This document shows positions 1-4,959 of a stretch of DNA of 5,902 nucleotides, piece by piece; within the stretch, counting starts at the first letter, position 1, and each line of letters begins with the position of its first letter. This DNA comes from Spirochaetaceae bacterium (GTDB taxonomy: Bacteria; Spirochaetota; Spirochaetia; JABEVK01): the NCBI GenBank assembly GCA_023265735.1, contig JAHFSN010000123.1:665-6566 (forward strand), written 5' to 3'. The position numbers and the translations under genes were made by a program. A model generated the notes under the pieces. It saw only the letters and a program-made list of their open reading frames with translations. It searched no databases and was not told the DNA's origin.

Positions 1-236
1 GGCGGGCCGGAGACATGGACACCCTGGGTCGGTCGATGGACGACCAGATGAAGGGGAGCCCTGAGCTGAAGAAGCTGCTCCTGACCGACCGGAACCGCCG
101 GTGGATCCGGGTCATCGAGTCTGAGCTCGCCGGCACGGAAGACGTGCTGTTTGTGGTGGGCGCTGGGCACTTTGCGGGGGACGAGGGACTGCTGGCCCTG
201 CTGCGGAAGGACGGGTACCTGGTTGAGAATCTGTAG
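1..236 (+). CDS. TraB/GumN-family protein, C-terminal part (5' end outside window)
   Basis: The reading frame is already open at the left edge (first whole codon at 3) and ends at TAG 234-236, so only about the last 77 residues are present. The visible part runs through a basic stretch (DRNRRWIRVIESEL) into VLFVVGAGHFAGDEGLLALL and ends GYLVENL. This is the typical end of the TraB/PrgY/GumN domain: a helix with NRRW, then a hydrophobic strand carrying the conserved G-x-G-H, then GLLxLLxxxGYxV. The family is related to the TIKI metalloproteases, in which the GxxH-type motifs bind metal; the exact bacterial role is mostly unknown. An in-frame ATG at 15 exists, but it lies inside the domain and is not taken as the start. 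The gene converges on the small minus-strand gene, with 5 bp between the two stop codons. I see no clear terminator between them. Confidence 0.82.
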   Translation, partial: RAGDMDTLGRSMDDQMKGSPELKKLLLTDRNRRWIRVIESELAGTEDVLFVVGAGHFAGDEGLLALLRKDGYLVENL

Positions 237-241
237 CCGGG

Positions 242-478
242 CTAATCCTCCGGTTTGGTGCGCCGCGACCGACGGGAGAAGTGCTCTTCGCCCGCCCGAG
301 GCCGTCTGGTCCTTCTTCCCGGTCTGCACAGCGCCGTGACCGTCACGAGGAAGGCCCAGACCACGGCGAACTGCAGAGGGGTGGTAAATCGAGCCACCCG
401 AATGGCATTCGTTCCTTCGAGGAAAGACACAAGGGTCAGGGCGAGGAAAGTGGCGGCAAGGATCCAAAGAAAGACCAT
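242..478 (-). CDS. Small two-helix membrane protein (hypothetical)
   Basis: This 78-residue product has a hydrophobic N-terminal helix (about residues 2-20), a short polar link (EGTNAIRVARFTTP), a second helix (about 35-51) and a strongly basic tail (RPGRRTRRPR, then RRSRR). By the positive-inside rule the tail would be cytoplasmic. The start is well supported: on the minus strand GGAGG (485-489) lies 6 nt before the ATG at 478. The two-helix plus basic-tail layout recalls LapA/DUF1049 or other small envelope proteins, but I cannot assign a family. It may be co-transcribed with the doubtful upstream gene at 436-633, from the minus-strand promoter near 665-693. It ends in TAG. Function unknown. 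Confidence 0.6.
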   Translation of the reverse strand: MVFLWILAATFLALTLVSFLEGTNAIRVARFTTPLQFAVVWAFLVTVTALCRPGRRTRRPRAGEEHFSRRSRRTKPED

Positions 479-633
479 TTTTCGCCTCCGCGCAGGGCTC
501 CTTTAGGAGCGAGAACGGGCGGCCGCGAGAATCCGAAGGCTGCATTGATCCTGCAGCAGAACCACGGAAGCTTGAGCCCTGTTCCCATCAAGACGAGCGT
601 TGCACCAAGGTGCACCAGCGGTCGGAACTTCAC
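436..633 (-). CDS. Possible small protein with N-terminal hydrophobic segment (doubtful)
   Basis: A GTG codon at 631-633 is preceded on the minus strand by AGGAGG (642-647) with an 8-nt gap, and by a second GGAGG closer in. This strong initiation signal is the main reason to list it. The frame gives 65 residues starting MKFRPLVHLGATLVLMGTGL, one weakly hydrophobic segment, then a Cys pair (WFCC) and a Pro/Gly/Ser-rich end with no recognisable domain. It overlaps the next gene by 43 bp in another frame, which is long for a real pair. It may therefore be a leader peptide, a decayed gene, or an mRNA leader with a strong but unproductive ribosome site. A longer version from an ATG at 663 is possible but would start upstream of the ribosome site. 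It lies about 25-30 nt downstream of the inferred transcription start of the leftward promoter. Confidence 0.3.
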   Translation of the reverse strand: MKFRPLVHLGATLVLMGTGLKLPWFCCRINAAFGFSRPPVLAPKGALRGGEKWSFFGSLPPLSSP

Positions 634-664
634 GCTACCTCCCTCCTTTTCATTGATCCTCAAG

Positions 665-693
665 AATGTATAGTATAACGTACAAAATGTAAA
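665..693 (-). promoter_or_regulatory. Mirror-image promoter for the leftward small genes
   Basis: On the minus strand a -35 box TTTACA (688-693) is followed by TACATT (665-670, 17-bp spacer) or TATACA (667-672, 15-bp spacer). These positions are the exact mirror of the plus-strand promoter about the palindrome centre. Transcription would start near 658 and run through the ribosome site at 642-647. The -35 box overlaps the left-hand TACA/ATGT motif. Confidence 0.5.
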
Positions 694-699
694 TTCTAT

Positions 700-728
700 T
701 TGACATAATGTAACCTATACTATACATT
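700..728 (+). promoter_or_regulatory. Sigma-70-type promoter for the Met-rich lipoprotein
   Basis: A perfect -35 box TTGACA is at 700-705. Candidate -10 boxes are TACATT at 723-728 (17-bp spacer) and TATACA at 721-726 (15-bp spacer). Transcription would start near 735, leaving a leader of about 58 nt before the ATG at 793. The -35 box overlaps the right-hand TACA/ATGT operator-like motif, so a bound repressor could block polymerase. Confidence 0.6.
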
Positions 729-744
729 TCGTTCGGACGGAAGG

Positions 745-761
745 TTGCCCCGTTGGGGCAA
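745..761 (+). promoter_or_regulatory. Leader hairpin in lipoprotein mRNA
   Basis: TTGCCCC (745-751) and GGGGCAA (755-761) form a perfect 7-bp stem with a GTT loop. It lies about 10 nt after the inferred transcription start and 19 nt before the ribosome site. There is no T-run after it, so it is not a standard terminator. A stem this close to the 5' end could protect the mRNA from decay, or act in control; neither is shown. Confidence 0.45.
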
Positions 762-792
762 GGTTCGCAATTTGTTGCCGAGGAGGTTGCTC

Positions 793-1134
793 ATGAAGAA
801 GCAACTGCTGTTGAGTTTCTTGGGACTGGCCCTGCTGTTGGCGGGCTGTTCGACGATGGATACCTCGAAGCCCAAAGACACCATGGAAAAATCGTCGATG
901 TCGAAGGACAGCGCGCCCATGATGAAGGACGGGGTGTTCATGAAGGATGGCAAAGTCATGGAAACCATGGGCGGAAAGACGGCGCCCCTGATGAAGGACG
1001 TGATGCTCAAGGACGGCACCAAGATTATGATGGATGGAACAGTCGTGATGAAGGATGGATCGAAGGCCATGCTCAAGAACGGCGAGCTCTACGACATGGA
1101 TGGTATGAAGTCCATGGTTGACGCGGGGATGTGA
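793..1134 (+). CDS. Methionine-rich lipoprotein, DUF6799-like
   Basis: The 113-residue product begins with a lipoprotein signal peptide: MKK, a Leu-rich helix and the lipobox LAGC with lipidated Cys19. It should therefore sit on the outer face of the cytoplasmic membrane or in the envelope. The mature part has 18 Met in about 95 residues, many Lys and Asp, and no further Cys. A linker (20-42) leads into repeats of the type M-K-D-G (45-47, 51-53, 73-75, 87-89, with variants MDG 80-82, KNG 95-97 and MDG 103-105). This matches the small DUF6799 repeat domain as I know it. The ATG at 793 is chosen because AGGAGG (781-786) lies 6 nt before it and it places the signal peptide at the N-terminus; the longer frame from TTG 745 would start inside the leader hairpin. 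Met-rich envelope proteins often bind Cu(I) or Ag(I), but metal binding here is only a suggestion. The gene is transcribed alone and ends at a strong hairpin. Confidence 0.88.
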   Translation: MKKQLLLSFLGLALLLAGCSTMDTSKPKDTMEKSSMSKDSAPMMKDGVFMKDGKVMETMGGKTAPLMKDVMLKDGTKIMMDGTVVMKDGSKAMLKNGELYDMDGMKSMVDAGM

Positions 1135-1139
1135 CCAAG

Positions 1140-1160
1140 GGGGCCCGCGGGGCGGGCCCC
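1140..1160. terminator. GC-rich hairpin between convergent genes
   Basis: GGGGCCCGC (1140-1148) and GCGGGCCCC (1152-1160) form a perfect 9-bp stem with a GGG loop. It starts 5 nt after the lipoprotein stop and lies 7 nt beyond the stop of the convergent permease gene. There is no T-tract on either side, so it is not a classical intrinsic terminator. Its position suggests a bidirectional transcription barrier or a 3'-end stabiliser for both mRNAs. Confidence 0.6.
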
Positions 1161-1167
1161 ACGCGTC

Positions 1168-1992
1168 CTACTTGATCGACCCCACCAACCCCGCCACGAA
1201 GTGCTTCTGCATGGCCAGGAACACGATGAGCACCGGCAGCAGCGACACCGTAATGATGACCATGAGGCCCCCGTACTCGACGGTGTAGGCGTTGACCATG
1301 GAGAACATCGCGAGCGGCAGGGTCTTCGTCTTGTCGCTGAGGATGGTGATCAGCGGCCACAGGTAGCTGTTCCACTGGGTGATGAACATGAGGATGGCGG
1401 CCGACGCAATTCCGGCCTTCATCGAAGGTAGGGCGATTTGGGTGAAGATGCGAAGTTCGCCCGCGCCGTCCACCCGGGCCGCCTCGACAATCTCCTTGGG
1501 AAACATCTGGAAGTTCTGCCTCAGGAAGAAGATCACAAACGCAGACATGGTAAAGGGCAGAATGATGGCCCAATAGGTGTCGAGGATGCCGAACGCCGAA
1601 ATCAGCCGGAAGAGGGGCAGGATGACCGCGATCTGCGGCATGATCAGGGTGAGGAGGAAGACGCCGAAGAGCCATTCCCGGGCCCTGGAATGGAACTTGT
1701 CGAAGCCGTAGGCCGCCATGGCGTTGACCGTCACCCCCAGCACCACCGTCACGACGGCGATGAACAGCGAGTTGAAACCGAAGAGCAGAAGGTTGTACGG
1801 CCCGGTGGCCTTCCCCCAGTTGACGAGGAACTGGTCCCCTGGGATCAGAGTGCCCTTCACGACCTCGTTGGGATTGAGCGTCATGCCCAGGACCATCCAG
1901 ATGAACGGAAACACGCAGAGGAAGCTGACCACCGACAGAATCAGGTAGAGGAAGACGCGGGCGTAGGAAAAGCGGGCACGGACCTGACTCAT
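1168..1992 (-). CDS. Carbohydrate ABC transporter permease, MalG/AraQ type
   Basis: This 274-residue inner-membrane permease has an N-terminal helix (about 13-36) and about five further hydrophobic segments, as in MalG, LacG and AraQ. The cytoplasmic EAA loop that docks the ATPase is clear: EAARVDGAGELRIF starting at residue 170, with the conserved Gly176 and the LP pair ending at Pro189. The C-terminus (KHFVAGLVGSIK) is typical of the family, whose members often end in F-V-x-G-L-x-x-G-A-V-K. The start is the ATG at 1990-1992, which overlaps the stop of the preceding permease as ATGA; GGAGG lies 9 nt upstream. An upstream extension of the frame is antisense-like shadow inside the other permease. 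The start overlap implies translational coupling. The gene ends in TAG, which matters for judging the amber codon in the binding-protein gene. Substrate is not predictable beyond a sugar or sugar derivative. Confidence 0.95.
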   Translation of the reverse strand: MSQVRARFSYARVFLYLILSVVSFLCVFPFIWMVLGMTLNPNEVVKGTLIPGDQFLVNWGKATGPYNLLLFGFNSLFIAVVTVVLGVTVNAMAAYGFDKFHSRAREWLFGVFLLTLIMPQIAVILPLFRLISAFGILDTYWAIILPFTMSAFVIFFLRQNFQMFPKEIVEAARVDGAGELRIFTQIALPSMKAGIASAAILMFITQWNSYLWPLITILSDKTKTLPLAMFSMVNAYTVEYGGLMVIITVSLLPVLIVFLAMQKHFVAGLVGSIK

Positions 1993-2885
1993 TTGTTGCG
2001 GCCTCCGAGAAAGCGGATTTGGATGAAGGCCAGGATGCCGGCGAGGAGAACGATGACGTACGACATGGTGGTCGCGTACCCGAAGTCCGAGCTGACCTGG
2101 AACGCCTGGCGGTAGATGTAGAGGGCAGCGGTCATCGTGGGGCCCGACAGCTGGCTCTGGTTGGGGTTGGTCAGAACGTTGGGCTCGTCGAAGAGCTGAA
2201 GCGTTCCGCTGGTGCTTGTGACCAGAGAGAAGAGGATCACCGGGACGAGGAGAGGCAGGGTGATCCGGAAGAACTGGCCGATCTTGCTGGCCCCGTCGAC
2301 TTCGGCAGCCTCGTAGATCTCCGGGTCGATGTTCTGGAGCCCCACGAGGAAGAAGATCATGTTGTAGCCCGTCCACCGCCACGTGAGGGCCACGATGATG
2401 GTGATGTTGGCCAAGAGCGGATCGTTGAGCCAGGCGACGGGCTGCTGGAGCAGTCCCATCTGCATCAGGAGATTGTTGGCCAGCCCGTTGGTCTGCAGGA
2501 GGATCCGGAACAGGATGGAATAGGCCACCAGCGACGTGATCGCCGGGAGAAAGAGGATGAGGCGGAACAGGCCCCGGAACCTTCGGATGCCATGGTGGAG
2601 CATGACCGCGAAGATGAGGGCCAGGGCGATCATGATGGGCACCTGTATGACCATCAGGACGAAGTTGTTACCGAGGGCATGCCAGAACAGCCCGTCGTTC
2701 AGCATCCGCGCGAAGTTGCCCAAGCCGATGAAAGAGTCGGTCAGACCCTTCCATCGGCGGGTCACCAGATACAGCGACGAGAGGATGGGGTACGCCATGA
2801 AGACCACGAAGAGAATCACGGCGGGAGCGACAAAGAACCAGCCGCTCCTGTTCAAATAACGCTGAAAAGCTCCTTGGACCCGCAT
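1989..2885 (-). CDS. Carbohydrate ABC transporter permease, MalF/UgpA type
   Basis: The 298-residue product has an N-terminal helix with the family pattern FVAPAVILFVVFMAYPILSS (17-36), further membrane segments at about 70-96, 105-131, 159-183, 212-224 and 270-291, and the EAA loop EAAEVDGASKIGQFF starting at Glu192 with Gly198 and the LP pair at 210-211. It pairs with the MalG-type permease to form the membrane channel of a CUT1-type sugar importer. The start is the ATG at 2885, 20 bp after the binding-protein stop; the frame extends further upstream but only as out-of-frame overlap with that gene. The ribosome site is weak (AAGGA about 14 nt away, or GGGGAA nearer), unlike its neighbours, so translation may rely on coupling from the upstream gene. 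If so, the amber codon upstream could lower its expression. Confidence 0.95.
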   Translation of the reverse strand: MRVQGAFQRYLNRSGWFFVAPAVILFVVFMAYPILSSLYLVTRRWKGLTDSFIGLGNFARMLNDGLFWHALGNNFVLMVIQVPIMIALALIFAVMLHHGIRRFRGLFRLILFLPAITSLVAYSILFRILLQTNGLANNLLMQMGLLQQPVAWLNDPLLANITIIVALTWRWTGYNMIFFLVGLQNIDPEIYEAAEVDGASKIGQFFRITLPLLVPVILFSLVTSTSGTLQLFDEPNVLTNPNQSQLSGPTMTAALYIYRQAFQVSSDFGYATTMSYVIVLLAGILAFIQIRFLGGRNK

Positions 2886-2905
2886 GGCGTTTTCCCCATC
2901 CTTCT

Positions 2906-3283
2906 TTATTGGCTGATCGACTGCTTGTACAGAGTCGTCGCGTCGTTCAGCACGTCGTCGGGAGTCTTCAGCTCGCCCTTGTACATCTTGACCAGCGAAG
3001 CGTTGATGGCGCTGCCCCAGGCGTTGTAGTTGGCGGTGTACCGCAGGGCCGGGACGTTGGCCATCCACTTGGCAAAGTCACCGTAGACGGCCTGGCTCTT
3101 GTAGAAGAACTCATCGGCGGCCGTGTAGTTCGACCCGGTCCGGCTGGGGAGGTAGGTTCCCATGGCGCCCGCGCCCTTCAGGATGGTGTTGTAGAACTCC
3201 AGGGCGGCGGGTTCCTGGCTCGCCCACACCGACTTCAGGAAGTCGACGGCTCCGGCCTTGTTGGGGCCCTTCTCGAACACGTA
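2906..3283 (-). pseudogene. C-terminal remainder of the same substrate-binding protein, beyond the amber codon
   Basis: The frame after the TAG is the same as before it and stays open for 125 residues to TAA at 2906-2908. It reads YVFEKGPNKAGAVDFLKSVW, then a region with LPSRTGSNYTAADEFF, and closes with LRYTANYNAWGSAINASLVK followed by TPDDVLNDATTLYKQ. This is the normal C-terminal lobe of family 1 binding proteins (final helices with a conserved aromatic/Asn region), and nothing looks decayed. A GTG at 3280 could start a 124-residue peptide, but no ribosome site precedes it, and the peptide would lack a signal sequence. It is therefore treated as the tail of one gene broken by one base, not as a separate gene. 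The most economical change is TGG to TAG (C to T at 3285 on the plus strand). Total length with the tail (429) is normal for the family. Confidence 0.8.
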
Positions 3284-4195
3284 CTAGGACGAACCGCCCC
3301 AGTTCGACGCGTTCTGGGCACCGGTGACACCAGCCAGGGCCGGGGTGGGAACGACCATCCACTTGCCCGCGTTGCTCGGCTGACTCTTCAGGGTTCCGAT
3401 GATCCAGACGGCGCTCATGAGTCCGGCGGCGTCGCCGTTGTTGAACGCCGACACCCAGTTGTTCCAACCTTCGGTGGGGTACAGGACCCCGGCGTCGTAC
3501 ATGCTCTTGACGGTGGCGATGGCGGGCTTGATGGCGGGGCTGCTGAGGTCCAGCGAACCGTCGGCGGCGAACCATTGGCCGCCGGCCGATTGGACCATCA
3601 TCCGCAGGAACGTCCAGTCGGTGGTGTCCAGGGCAATGAGAGACTTCTTGGTCTTGGCCTTCACGGTCTTGCCGAGGGTGATCACATCGTTCCAGGTCAG
3701 GTTTTTCTGGTAGCTGTCGGGGTTGAGTCCGGCCTGCTTCAGATAGTCGGTCCTCAGGAAGAGCCCGGTAGAACCGGTGTCAAAGGGAATTCCGTAGATC
3801 TTGTCGCCTTGGGTCATGGGGCCGACCTTGTAGGCCGCAAACTGGCTGAAGTCGACTCCCGCCGCCTTGAGGTCGGTGAGGACCCCAGGATAGTTGGTGA
3901 TCAGCTGTTCGATCTGGAAGTCCTGGACCAGGGCGATGTCGGGGAGTCCTGCGCCACCGGCCTGAAGGGCGGCCTGGGTCTTCTGCATGACCGCGTCCGA
4001 GTTCGGGAAGTCCACGACATTGATCTTGATGTCGGGGTGGGCTTTATTGTAGACCAACGCAGCCTGATTCATGGAGTAGCCGTTGAAGTTGGGGTCCCAA
4101 CACCAAACGGTGATGGCCTTGGGCTGGGGCGCCTGGCATCCTACCAGCACCAGGAGCACCGCTAGAACAGTCAAGAAACCGAGTCTTTTGTTCAT
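3284..4195 (-). CDS. Sugar ABC transporter substrate-binding lipoprotein, N-terminal 303 residues, ended by in-frame amber
   Basis: This is the first part of a family 1 extracellular solute-binding protein gene whose full frame is 2906-4195 (429 positions). The start is secure: AAGGAGG (4200-4206) is 4 nt before the ATG at 4195, and the product opens with MNKR, a hydrophobic segment and the lipobox LVGC with Cys20. It should be tethered outside the membrane to capture a sugar for the two permeases. Family hallmarks are the first strand ITVWCWDPNFNGY (28-40), the segment DKIYGIPFDTGSTGLFLRTD (131-150) followed by YLKQAGL, and the helix-capping FNNGDAAGLMSAVW (251-264). Aromatic residues suited to sugar stacking are many (Trp31, Trp33, Trp194, Trp208, Trp244, Trp247). 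The frame stops at TAG 3284-3286 straight after NWGGSS, a point where relatives continue, usually with Trp-Tyr-Val. As written, the protein lacks its last 125 residues, which complete the fold, and is probably inactive unless the codon is read through or is a sequencing error. Confidence 0.88.
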   Translation of the reverse strand: MNKRLGFLTVLAVLLVLVGCQAPQPKAITVWCWDPNFNGYSMNQAALVYNKAHPDIKINVVDFPNSDAVMQKTQAALQAGGAGLPDIALVQDFQIEQLITNYPGVLTDLKAAGVDFSQFAAYKVGPMTQGDKIYGIPFDTGSTGLFLRTDYLKQAGLNPDSYQKNLTWNDVITLGKTVKAKTKKSLIALDTTDWTFLRMMVQSAGGQWFAADGSLDLSSPAIKPAIATVKSMYDAGVLYPTEGWNNWVSAFNNGDAAGLMSAVWIIGTLKSQPSNAGKWMVVPTPALAGVTGAQNASNWGGSS

Positions 4196-4290
4196 ATACC
4201 CTCCTTGGGATACAAAAGCGTAGCCTTGGAATTCGGATCCCGATAGGGAACGATGTCACTAATTTGATGACAAATGTCATCGCCGATCGC
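4196..4290 (-). promoter_or_regulatory. Gap between response regulator and transporter genes, with 7-2-7 dyad
   Basis: This 95-bp gap holds GATGACA (4266-4272), AA, then TGTCATC (4275-4281): a perfect dyad with 7-bp arms and a 2-bp centre. A third half-site, TGTCA, is at 4254-4258, exactly 21 bp from the TGTCA of the dyad. NarL-family regulators are known to bind 7-2-7 inverted repeats, so this is a fair candidate operator for the adjacent response regulator. A TTGTCA read on the minus strand (4268-4273) could be a -35 box, but I find no convincing -10 at the right distance. No T-run follows the dyad, so it is not a terminator. Confidence 0.5.
4200..4206 (-). promoter_or_regulatory. Ribosome binding site of the sugar-binding protein gene
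   Basis: AAGGAGG on the minus strand, 4 nt before the ATG at 4195, fixes the start of the binding protein. It is the best ribosome site in the transport cluster, in keeping with the need for binding protein in excess over permeases. Confidence 0.75.
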
Positions 4291-4959
4291 CTACCCGTGG
4301 ACGAGGGTGTGGATCTGGGCCTCGATGGCGGTCCGGATGGCTTCAAACCGATCCCGGACTCCGATCTTGTCGTAGAGGGCGCTGACGTAGTTACGCACCG
4401 TGTGCTTCCCCAGGTGCAGGGTCTCGGCAATCTGCTCGTTGCTCAGGCCCCGGGAAATGAGGAGAAGGATCCGTTTCTCCTTTTCGGAGAGCAGGGGAAA
4501 CCACTCGGGGGTGGCTGTCTTCAGCCCCGCGGACCGGGGTCGTCCCGTCAGGTGCGCCACGGCCGACGGGCTGAGGACGGTCTGGCCTGAGAGGACGGTC
4601 ACCACGGCATTCCAGACCTCCTGGGGCGTGGTGTCCTTGAGGAGGTAACCCGAGGCTCCGGCGGCCACGGCGTCTCGGACATAGGTGTCGTACCCGAAGG
4701 TCGAGAGCATGATGACCCGGACGGTCGGAAACTCGGCCCGGAGGCGCCTCAGGGCCTCGAGGCCCCCCATGCCCGGCATAAAGATATCCAGCAGGACGAG
4801 CTCGGCCCGCCAGCGGTCGAGGACGATGAGGGCTTCCTCGCCGGTGGCCGCGATCCGCACCTCGGCCAAGGCCTCTTGACCCAGGCTCTGGAGGATGCCC
4901 GCCAGGCTCACGGCGAAGAGTTTTTGGTCGTCAACGATCAAGATGCGGAACGGGTTCAT
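4291..4959 (-). CDS. NarL/FixJ-family response regulator
   Basis: The 222-residue protein has a receiver domain (about 4-120) and a LuxR-type helix-turn-helix (about 155-208). Receiver residues are all present: acidic pair Asp10-Asp11, phospho-acceptor Asp58 in LVLLDIFMPGMGG, switch Ser86 in IMLSTFG, and Lys108 in GYLLKD. The DNA-binding part reads LSEKEKRILLLISRGLSNEQ from 157, followed by IAETLHLGKHTVRNYVSALYDKIGVRDR, the standard four-helix pattern with the recognition helix around 184-198. It should be phosphorylated by the kinase encoded just upstream and control transcription. The ATG at 4959 is chosen over a TTG at 4971 because AGGAGG (4963-4968) lies between them and serves the ATG with a short 3-nt gap. 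It overlaps the kinase gene by 29 bp, so the two are translated together. Its likely target is the transporter next door, via the 7-2-7 dyad. Confidence 0.95.
   Translation of the reverse strand: MNPFRILIVDDQKLFAVSLAGILQSLGQEALAEVRIAATGEEALIVLDRWRAELVLLDIFMPGMGGLEALRRLRAEFPTVRVIMLSTFGYDTYVRDAVAAGASGYLLKDTTPQEVWNAVVTVLSGQTVLSPSAVAHLTGRPRSAGLKTATPEWFPLLSEKEKRILLLISRGLSNEQIAETLHLGKHTVRNYVSALYDKIGVRDRFEAIRTAIEAQIHTLVHG

Larger units (their letters stand above)
665..728. promoter_or_regulatory. Symmetric divergent promoter/operator region
   Basis: This AT-rich island is a 64-bp imperfect palindrome centred between 696 and 697. The outer arms, AATGTATAGTATA at 665-677 and its exact complement at 716-728, are perfect over 13 bp. 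Overall 24 of the 32 positions of each half match. Inside each half is a TACA-nn-ATGT motif: 681-690 on plus, and 703-712 read on minus. It separates the leftward small genes from the rightward Met-rich lipoprotein gene. The TACA/TGTA cores recall operators of BlaI/MecI/CopY-type repressors; that link is inference only, and no regulator gene of that type is in the window. Confidence 0.65.

Noticed and set aside
497..510. GCTCCT-TT-AGGAGC palindrome upstream of the small membrane gene
   Set aside because: The stem has only a 2-nt loop (or 5 bp with 4 nt) and no T-run, and it does not cover the ribosome site at 485-489, so no role can be argued.
601..614. TGCACC-AA-GGTGCA palindrome inside the doubtful small gene
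   Set aside because: A 6-bp arm dyad of this kind is expected by chance in a window of this size, and it does not lie at a promoter.
665..728. A tiny transposable element (MITE) with 13-bp terminal inverted repeats
   Set aside because: No target-site duplication is visible at the borders, the element is very short, and the promoter boxes account for the symmetry better. A genome search for other copies would settle it.
745..792. Start of the lipoprotein at TTG 745, adding 16 residues
   Set aside because: It would begin inside the leader hairpin without a ribosome site and would push the lipobox signal peptide away from the N-terminus; the ATG at 793 has an ideal AGGAGG.
1438..3029. Plus-strand frames of 225 and 336 codons opposite the permease genes
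   Set aside because: Their translations are Glu/Asp/His/Arg-rich antisense products without ribosome sites or recognisable domains; the minus strand encodes two clear permeases with EAA motifs.
3284..3286. Reassignment of UAG to an amino acid in this organism
   Set aside because: Three neighbouring genes (stops at 234-236, 242-244 and 1168-1170) end naturally in UAG at family-typical or sensible C-termini, so UAG appears to be an ordinary stop here.
2909..4165. A long open frame on the plus strand (418 codons) opposite the binding-protein gene
   Set aside because: It is a shadow of GC-rich codon use on the other strand. Its translation is low-complexity in Gly, Val, Asp and His with no domain, while the minus strand gives a clear family 1 binding protein with signal peptide and ribosome site.
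4233..4243. TCGG-ATC-CCGA dyad upstream of the binding-protein gene
   Set aside because: Arms of 4 bp are too short to separate from chance.
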